From Silvimonas sp. JCM 19000 (lineage in GTDB: Bacteria > Pseudomonadota > Gammaproteobacteria > Burkholderiales > Chitinibacteraceae), in contig BBFD01000093.1 of the NCBI GenBank assembly GCA_001313065.1, positions 1 to 13,041 of the forward strand: a stretch of 13,041 bases of DNA, in the 5' to 3' direction. The translations under genes were made by a program, and so were the position numbers. Shown piece by piece: positions 8,121-13,041 of the stretch. The notes under the pieces are model-generated. The model searched no databases and was not told the origin of the DNA. It saw only the letters and a list, made by a program, of their open reading frames with translations. Position 1 is the first letter of the stretch; each line of letters starts with the position of its first letter.

Positions 8121-8900
8121 ATGTCTGCCAAACCCTTCTTGATGGTGATTTCACCGGCCAAAACGCTGGATTTCACTTCCCCGCTGCCCACCACCCGCCA
8201 TACCCAACCGCAGTTCCTCGCGCAATCGCGCCAGTTGATTGATCTGCTGCGCCAGCAAACGCCGGCACAAATCAGCGCGCTGATGGCGATTTCGGATGAA
8301 CTGGCGGCGCTGAATGTCGGGCGTTATCAAAGCTGGCACACCCCGTTCACGCCGGAGAATGCGCGGCCCGCTGTGCTGGCGTTTATGGGTGATGTGTATG
8401 AAGGCCTGAACGCGGCCAGCCTGAGCGAGAAGGGCTTTGACTATCTGGAAAGCCATCTGCGGATTTTGTCAGGCCTGTATGGCTTGCTGAAGCCGTTTGA
8501 TCTGATGCAAGCGTATCGGCTGGAAATGGGCAAACCACTGGCCAATGCGGCCGGGCGCAATCTGTACGCGTTCTGGGGCGAGACGCTGACGCAGACACTG
8601 AATGCGGAGCAGCCGGCGACGCTGGTTAATCTGGCGTCGGATGAGTATTTCAAATCGATCAAACCCAAGGCACTGCATTGCCCGGTGATCACGCCGGTGT
8701 TTGAGGATTACAAAGGCGGCCGCTACAAGATCATCAGTTTTTACGCCAAACGCGCGCGCGGGCTGATGGTGCGTTATGCCACGCAACATCACATTGCGGA
8801 CGTAAACAAGCTCAAGCATTTTGATCTGGAAGGCTACGCCTTTGTGCCGGATGAGAGCGATGCCGCGCGCTGGCTGTTCCGCCGCAAGATTGCGGCGTAG
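8121..8900 (+). CDS. yaaA: Peroxide stress protein YaaA (DUF328)
   Basis: An intact 259-residue protein (E. coli YaaA: 258). In E. coli YaaA is induced by OxyR and limits damage under hydrogen peroxide by keeping free intracellular iron low; the family also has a DNA-binding fold. Family marks seen in order: ISPAKTLDF near the N-terminus, FMGDVYEGL, HLRILSGLYGLLKPFDLMQAYRLEMG, NLYAFWG, NLASDEYFKSI, and FYAKRARGLMVRY with a C-terminal FEGYAF-type motif seen here as LEGYAFVPDES. It starts at an ATG with no strong Shine-Dalgarno, 75 bases after the response regulator, and has no visible indel. It converges on the YigZ-type gene on the other strand. No OxyR site could be recognised upstream. Confidence 0.95.
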   Translation: MSAKPFLMVISPAKTLDFTSPLPTTRHTQPQFLAQSRQLIDLLRQQTPAQISALMAISDELAALNVGRYQSWHTPFTPENARPAVLAFMGDVYEGLNAASLSEKGFDYLESHLRILSGLYGLLKPFDLMQAYRLEMGKPLANAAGRNLYAFWGETLTQTLNAEQPATLVNLASDEYFKSIKPKALHCPVITPVFEDYKGGRYKIISFYAKRARGLMVRYATQHHIADVNKLKHFDLEGYAFVPDESDAARWLFRRKIAA

Positions 8901-8915
8901 GGGGCAAGCCAGATT

Positions 8916-8936
8916 GGGGCCGCCGCAACCGGTCCC
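8916..8936. terminator. Hairpin between convergent yaaA and yigZ
   Basis: GGGGCCG (8916-8922) pairs with CGGTCCC (8930-8936) over seven base pairs with one G-U, around a seven-base loop. It sits between the two convergent stops and could slow transcription from either side. Neither flank has a real T tract, so intrinsic termination is only a possibility. Confidence 0.3.
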
Positions 8937-8965
8937 TCAAGCGCCCATCCGCTTTGCGAACCACC

Positions 8966-9554
8966 CTACGCGTCGGTGATGCGGGCGCGGCCCTGGCTCA
9001 GGTCGCGCAGTTGGTCATGCGCATCAGTGGCGGCGGTTTCGGGTAATTCGATGACCATCTTTACTCGCAAGCCGTGTTCCGCCTCGGCCAGCCCATAGCC
9101 GTGGCCACCCAGCCAATGCCGCACGCGGGCTTCGTCGGCGTAGTCCACTTCCACCACCAGCCGCGCCTGGGCGATGCGTTCCACCAGCGTGGCTTGTTGC
9201 ATGGCCTTGGCGATGGCATCGGTATACGCGCGCACCAGTCCGCCCGCGCCCAGTTTGACGCCGCCGTAATAACGCACCACGGTCGCCAGTACCCCATCAA
9301 CATGCTGGTGCCGCAGCACTTCCAGCATTGGCCGCCCGGCCGTGCCGCTGGGTTCGCCGTCATCTGACATGCCGGATTGCCCACCCGCCAGCAGCGCCCA
9401 GCACACATGCGTGGCGGTGGGATGGGCCGCGCGTGTTTGCTCGATCAGGCCAGCGCGCTGCGCGGTCGGCCACCGGTAACACGCTGCCCAGAAACCGGCT
9501 TTTCTTGATTTCGAGCTCGGTAAATACCGGCTGCGCGAGAGTAAATACAGGCAT
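8966..9554 (-). CDS. yigZ: YigZ/IMPACT-family protein (UPF0029), one frameshift
   Basis: A member of the YigZ/IMPACT family. Eukaryotic IMPACT regulates Gcn2; bacterial YigZ has a ribosomal-protein-S5-like fold and no agreed function. Seen after joining two frames: MPVFTLAQPVFTELEIKKSR at the start (the EIKKSRF motif), SDDGEPSGTAGRPML, VVRYYGGVKLGAGGLVRAYTDA, then a C-terminal ferredoxin-like half with weaker similarity. The frame breaks near 9461, where two G/C bases appear lost (coding strand reads CGCGCAG); corrected length is about 196 residues, against roughly 204 in E. coli. The start at 9554 is chosen because the family N-terminus begins there. It lies 43 bases after the acetyltransferase stop on the same strand; a small CCGCC/GGCGG hairpin (9581-9596) sits between them. 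Confidence 0.9.
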
Positions 9555-9597
9555 GCGGACCACAAGGGCGATCAATCAGACCGCCATTGTAGGCGGC

Positions 9598-10424
9598 TCA
9601 GGGGGCTGGGGTCTGCTCGCAGGTGCGCAGTGTGCAGAACAGGGTCTCGGCATCGGCGGCACTGAGCGGGTAGTGCAGTTGCTCGTTGATGGCCGTCTGC
9701 AACTGCGCCGCGTTGTCGATCAGCGTTTCGTGGCGCTCGTCGCCGCTTTGCACCGTCATGCGCAGATTATTAAAGGTGATGCGGCCGGTCGGCGTCAGCC
9801 GCAGCGCCATCAAATGGCCCACAAACGGCGAGGCCGGGTGCGTGGCGGTAAAGTGATGCGCCAGTGCGCAATCGATGGGCAACACCGGGTTGAGATCAAA
9901 CCAGTACAGCGGCAGCCAGTGGCCACGACGCTCGTATTCAAAGATCCAGCCACCGGCATGGGCGCGATATTGCAGCGTGGTGTCGATCTGATGAAACGGT
10001 TGGCCGGTTTGCAGTCGCGCCGGTTCGCGCAGGCTATTGGCGCCAAAGCGACATCAACCACCCAGGTTTCGCCCGCCCCCAACTTGACCGTCAGCACCTG
10101 GTGCGTGCGCGGTTGTTCTTCCAGCGGGCCGCCAGCGACCAGCACACGCGCCAGATGGCTTTGTACCTCGTAGCCCAGTTCTGCCAGCAAACGGGCAAAC
10201 GCGCCGTTCAATTCAAAACAGTAGCCGCCCAGGCGTTCATCCAGCACCCGCTTTTGCAGCGCATCCGCGTCCAGCGTGTTCTGGCGTTGCAGCAGCAAAT
10301 CGATATTGTTGAACGGCACGCTTTGCTGATGCGCGCGATGCAGCACTTGCAAACGCGCCAGCGGGTCAGCGGGAAGGGGTTCGGTCAGGCCGAGGAGGGC
10401 CAGATATTGGTCTACAAACGCCAT
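9598..10424 (-). CDS. Arylamine N-acetyltransferase (NAT), one frameshift
   Basis: A cytosolic enzyme that moves an acetyl group from acetyl-CoA to arylamines, arylhydroxylamines or hydrazines. The Cys-His-Asp triad is visible: Cys69 in GGYCFELNG, His108 in RTHQVL, and Asp124 in WVVDVGFG. Other family marks are the N-terminal FNNIDLLL (the usual PFEN-type segment) and FNNLRMTV near the C-terminus. One G of the coding strand is missing at about 10049: the raw frame reads DVALAPIA, the corrected one DVGFGANSLREPARLQTGQP. Corrected length is 275 residues, normal for NATs. The residue before GGYCF is Leu, where most NATs I recall have Arg. Transcribed after asd but beyond a strong terminator, so it likely has its own start of transcription; no clear promoter was found. 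Confidence 0.92.
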
Positions 10425-10473
10425 GGATGACTCGATCAGTAAAAAAGTAAAAAGCGCCCCGACGCTACCAGAT

Positions 10474-10503
10474 AAAAAAAACAGGACGCACCTGGCGTCC
10501 TGT
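10474..10503 (-). terminator. Intrinsic terminator of asd
   Basis: ACAGGACGC (10481-10489) and GCGTCCTGT (10495-10503) form a perfect 9-bp stem with a five-base loop. On the minus strand the stem is followed by eight T (the A run at 10474-10481), directly downstream of asd. A weaker second hairpin, AGCG (10453-10456) with CGCT (10463-10466) and its own T-rich tail on the minus strand, follows it. Confidence 0.92.
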
Positions 10504-10529
10504 ATCTGGGCGGCTACCGACTTGTAAGC

Positions 10530-11640
10530 TTACTTGTCCAGCAGAATCCGCAGCATGCGGCGCAGCGGTTCGGCCGCGCCCCACAGCAGTTGGTCACCGA
10601 TGACAAAGGCGCTGATGTATTCCGGCCCATGTTCAGCTTGCGCACGCGGCCCACGCCCACGTCCAGCCCGCCGGTAATGGCGGCAGGGGTCAGGTTTTGC
10701 TCGGTGATGCTGCGATCGTTCGGCACCCATTTCACCCACGGGTTGGACGACTGGATCAGCGCTTCAATTTCGGCCAGCGGCAGATCTTTCTTCAGCTTGA
10801 TGGTCAGCGCCAGGCTATGGCAACGCATCGCACCGATGCGCACACACAGGCCATCGACCGGAATGGTGTGGTCGGTGCCCAGAATCTTGTTGACCTCGGC
10901 CTGGCCTTTCCATTCTTCCTTGCTCTGGCCGTTTTCCAGTTGCTTGTCGATCCAGGGAATCAGCCCGCCCGCCAGCGGCGCCGGGAAGAACTCGGTCGGT
11001 ACGTCTTCGCGGATAGCCTTGGCCACTTTGCGATCAATTTCCAGAATGGCCGAAGCCGGGTCAGCCAGTTCTTCCGCCACGGCCGCGTTGATCACGCCCA
11101 TGCCTTTAACCAGCTCGCGCATATTGTTGGCGCCCGCGCCCGATGCCGCCTGATAAGTCATCGAGCTGACCCATTCCACCAGGTTTTCGCGGAACAGACC
11201 GCCGACGCCCATCAGCAGGATGGAGTTGGTACAGTTGCCGCCGGCAAAGTTTTTGATGCCATTGGCCACGGCATTGCGGATCAGGCCATCGTTGACCGGG
11301 TCCAGAATAATGACGGTGTCGTCTTCCATGCGCAGGGTAGAGGCGGCGTCAATCCAGTAACCGTTCCAGCCCGAGGCACGCAGGCGACGGAACACGTCGT
11401 TGGTGTAATCGCCGCCCTGGCACGAAATGATCACGTCCATTGCGCTCAATTCTTCGAGGCTATGCGCATCTTTAAGGGTGCCGCCGGTTTTGCCGCCGAA
11501 TTCAGGCGCGGCTTTGCCGGCCTGCGATGTAGTGAAGAACACCGGTTCAATCAGGTCGAAATCTTTTTTTCTTCCTGCATACGCTGCATCAATACGGAAC
11601 CTACCATCCCGCGCCAGCCAACCAGGCCCACCTTTTTCAT
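10530..11640 (-). CDS. asd: Aspartate-semialdehyde dehydrogenase, two frameshifts
   Basis: Catalyses the NADPH-dependent reduction of aspartyl-4-phosphate to aspartate semialdehyde, the shared step to lysine, diaminopimelate, methionine and threonine, and so is needed for the cell wall. The corrected N-terminus reads [20 protein letters not shown] with the NADP-binding GWRGMVG motif. QGGDYTN, the nucleophile Cys136 in GGNCTNS, and [18 protein letters not shown] with the conserved His all match the Gram-negative Asd type. The frame breaks at an A run on the coding strand (T run 11564-11570, best read as two bases too long, EEKDFD) and near 10624, where one base of a C run is lost; after the second fix it ends [32 protein letters not shown]. 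Corrected length is 369-370 residues (E. coli: 367). An AAAGGG at 11648-11653 serves as ribosome binding site. It is divergent from dtd. Confidence 0.95.
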
Positions 11641-11802
11641 CGTCGTACCCTTTACAGTTGCGTTTTGCCAAAGTGAACGATCGATATTAGAGAAGTTCTG
11701 TATTGAGCGCCAGTATGGGGCGGGCCGACCGCGACATTCGGCGGATATGAAAGCAATTGGTGCAGGTATTGCGCTTATGATCGGCGTTTTGCAGGAGGAT
11801 TT
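11641..11802. promoter_or_regulatory. Divergent asd/dtd intergenic region
   Basis: These 162 bases must hold the start signals of both asd (minus) and dtd (plus). For dtd, TATGAT at 11776-11781 is a fair -10, but it lies only about 21 bases before the start codon and has no good -35. For asd, TAATAT on the minus strand (11684-11689) is a fair -10, also without a good -35. The dtd Shine-Dalgarno, AGGAGG at 11793-11798, is very strong. No operator or riboswitch motif was recognised; in particular I saw no lysine-riboswitch elements. Confidence 0.35.
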
Positions 11803-12255
11803 ATGCGGGTGTTGTTACAGCGCGTGACCCAGGCACGGGTGGAGGTGGCCAGCGAAGTGGTCGGCCAGATTGGTGAAGGCCTGCTGTTGCTGGTGGGTAT
11901 CGAACCGGCCGATACCGACAAGGACATCGCGTGGATGAGCGCCAAGGTCAGCAAGCTGCGGGTGTTCAGTGATGCCGAGGGCGTCATGAATCGCTCGGTG
12001 CTCGATACCGGCGGCGAAGTGCTGGCGGTGTCGCAATTTACCCTGTTTGGTTCTTATCGCAACGGCAATCGGCCGTCGTGGATGGGCGCGGCGCGCGGCG
12101 AGCAAGCGACCGCGCTGTTTGATGGTTTTGTGGAGCAGATGGCAACGTTGCTCGGCAAGCCGGTACCCACCGGGGTGTTCGGGGCAGATATGCAGGTGCA
12201 TCTGGTCAATGACGGGCCGGTCACCCTGCTGCTGGACTCGCGCAATCCGGAATGA
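11803..12255 (+). CDS. dtd: D-aminoacyl-tRNA deacylase
   Basis: Hydrolyses D-amino acids (and glycine mischarged on tRNA-Ala) from tRNA, a proofreading step that protects translation. The 150-residue protein is intact (E. coli Dtd: 145). It starts [15 protein letters not shown] as usual, and carries both active-site signatures: SQFTL at 77-81 and NDGPVT at 136-141, the latter with the Gly-cisPro pair that excludes L-amino acids. AGGAGG lies four bases before the ATG, a strong ribosome binding site. No indel is visible. It is divergent from asd and followed after 103 bases by the isochorismatase-like gene on the same strand. Confidence 0.97.
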   Translation: MRVLLQRVTQARVEVASEVVGQIGEGLLLLVGIEPADTDKDIAWMSAKVSKLRVFSDAEGVMNRSVLDTGGEVLAVSQFTLFGSYRNGNRPSWMGAARGEQATALFDGFVEQMATLLGKPVPTGVFGADMQVHLVNDGPVTLLLDSRNPE

Positions 12256-12358
12256 GGGGCATGATGTCCGGATTGGTCCGCTACCGGGCCGGAACAGGCA
12301 TTATTAATGGCGAGGCGACGCAGTAAAGTATGGCCGTCACTCAACAGGAGCCCTTGCT

Positions 12359-12912
12359 ATGAAATCCGCTTTGCTGGTTATTGATGTGCAGAAATCGTTT
12401 ACCCAACGCCCGTTCTGGGATGAAGCCGATATGCCCGCCTTTCGGCAACATCAGCTTGCGCTGATCGCCGGATATGAAGCCCGCGGATGGCCGGTGGTGC
12501 AGGTGTTTCATCATTCGCAAGGCGCGTTCGACCCGGCCAACGGCTTTTGTGTGGGTCTGGACTGGCTGCCGCAGCGCGCCGATGCCACGTTTAACAAGCA
12601 CGTGCACAACGCACTGACTGAAAGCGGCTTGCTGGAATGGCTGCGCCAGCACGCGATCGAGCATGTTTCCATCAGCGGCATCCGCACCGAGCAATGTTGC
12701 GAAACCACGGCCCGCGTGGCGTCCGATCTGGCTTTGCCGTTGATTTTGTGTCTGAGGCCACGCTGACCTGGCCGATGACCCATCCGGATGGCAGCACACT
12801 GTCTGCGGCGCAGATCAAACATCGCACCGAGCTGGTGTTGGTGGATCGCTTTGCCCGCGTCGTCACGGTGGAACAATGTCTGGCAGGGCTGGATGAACGC
12901 GTCGCCGCTTGA
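12359..12912 (+). CDS. Isochorismatase-like cysteine hydrolase, one frameshift
   Basis: A cytosolic hydrolase of the isochorismatase/nicotinamidase superfamily. The Asp-Lys-Cys triad is visible: Asp9 in LLVIDVQKSF, Lys80 in FNKHVHNAL, and Cys113 in SISGIRTEQCCETTAR. One G is missing at about 12730, after which the raw frame ends early; the corrected sequence continues DLGFAVDFVSEATLTWPMTH to a stop at 12910-12912, about 184 residues. The substrate cannot be told: the family covers isochorismate, nicotinamide, N-carbamoyl compounds and others, and the metal-binding Asp/His set of nicotinamidases is not evident. AGGAG at 12346-12350 is the ribosome binding site. The next gene starts inside its last 20 bases, so the hydrolase may be linked to the regulator encoded there. 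Confidence 0.9.
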
Positions 12913-13041
12913 TGTGTGGCTGGTCGTCAGCGACGACTTGCTGCTGCTAGATCTGGCCGGGCCGGCCGAAGCCTTGCGCATGGCGGGACCCGAGCATTTC
13001 CGTTTGCATTTTGTCGGCCCGCATCCCACCGCCCAGGCGCT
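12893..13041 (+). CDS. GlxA-type AraC-family regulator, N-terminal part only
   Basis: Only the first 49 codons are in the window. They read MNASPLDVWLVVSDDLLLLD, then LAGPAEALRMAGPEHFRLHFVGP. This matches the start of the DJ-1/PfpI-like domain that opens GlxA-family transcription activators, where it is followed by an AraC helix-turn-helix that lies beyond the window. The LLLLDLAGPAEAL segment is the hallmark. The ATG at 12893 overlaps the end of the isochorismatase-like gene by 20 bases, suggesting coupled translation. Other DJ-1/PfpI proteins without a DNA-binding domain cannot be excluded from this fragment. Confidence 0.75.
   Translation, partial: MNASPLDVWLVVSDDLLLLDLAGPAEALRMAGPEHFRLHFVGPHPTAQA

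Noticed and set aside
10697..11827. A 376-codon open frame on the + strand antisense to asd
   Set aside because: asd on the minus strand is unmistakable by motif; the antisense frame is a by-product of GC-rich coding sequence and shows no domain.
12256..12358. Promoter for the isochorismatase-like gene
   Set aside because: TATTAA-like and TTGGTC-like words exist but are spaced about 23 bases apart, too far for a sigma70 promoter.
648..12912. Mass pseudogenisation, as in a decaying genome
   Set aside because: The breaks hit asd, which is normally essential, leave conserved motifs intact on both sides, and follow a homopolymer rule with no premature stops by substitution.

Overview
This window looks like chromosomal housekeeping DNA from a GC-rich Gram-negative bacterium. 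It is most likely a betaproteobacterium, plausibly of the Neisseriales (Chromobacterium/Chitinibacter-like). That placement rests on how the proteins read and on the gene mix; I could not run a database search. I see no insertion sequence, CRISPR array, tRNA, rRNA or phage gene.

Layout: (1) 1-647 has no convincing protein gene. Its first ~160 bases fold as a rod and resemble part of a 6S RNA; the rest contains strong inverted repeats. (2) 648-3647, + strand: a soluble lytic transglycosylase (slt type), then an NDUFA9-like atypical short-chain dehydrogenase. (3) 3724-8045, + strand: a small RRM-like protein, a fermentative D-lactate dehydrogenase (ldhA), a membrane PAS histidine kinase and a FixJ/DctR-type response regulator. 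The first three are joined by ATGA stop/start overlaps, so D-lactate metabolism and the two-component system are probably co-expressed. (4) 8121-8900, + strand: yaaA, peroxide-stress protein. (5) 8966-11640, - strand, in transcription order: asd (aspartate-semialdehyde dehydrogenase) with a textbook intrinsic terminator, then an arylamine N-acetyltransferase and a YigZ/IMPACT-family protein. (6) 11803-13041, + strand: dtd (D-aminoacyl-tRNA deacylase), an isochorismatase-like cysteine hydrolase, and the start of a GlxA-type (DJ-1/PfpI plus AraC) regulator cut by the window end.

The most striking property is technical. Nine of the thirteen protein genes are broken by small indels, about 20 sites in 13 kb, including the normally essential asd. 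The indels can be read with a consistent rule: A/T runs are one or two bases too long and G/C runs one base too short. After correction each broken gene becomes a whole number of codons with a family-typical length. This points to homopolymer sequencing error, not pseudogenes or programmed frameshifting. CDS coordinates below are for the reconstructed genes.

I do not see a clearly novel biological system. The best biological leads are the structured 5' region with a 6S-like RNA and the coupling of ldhA to an uncharacterised sensor kinase/regulator pair.
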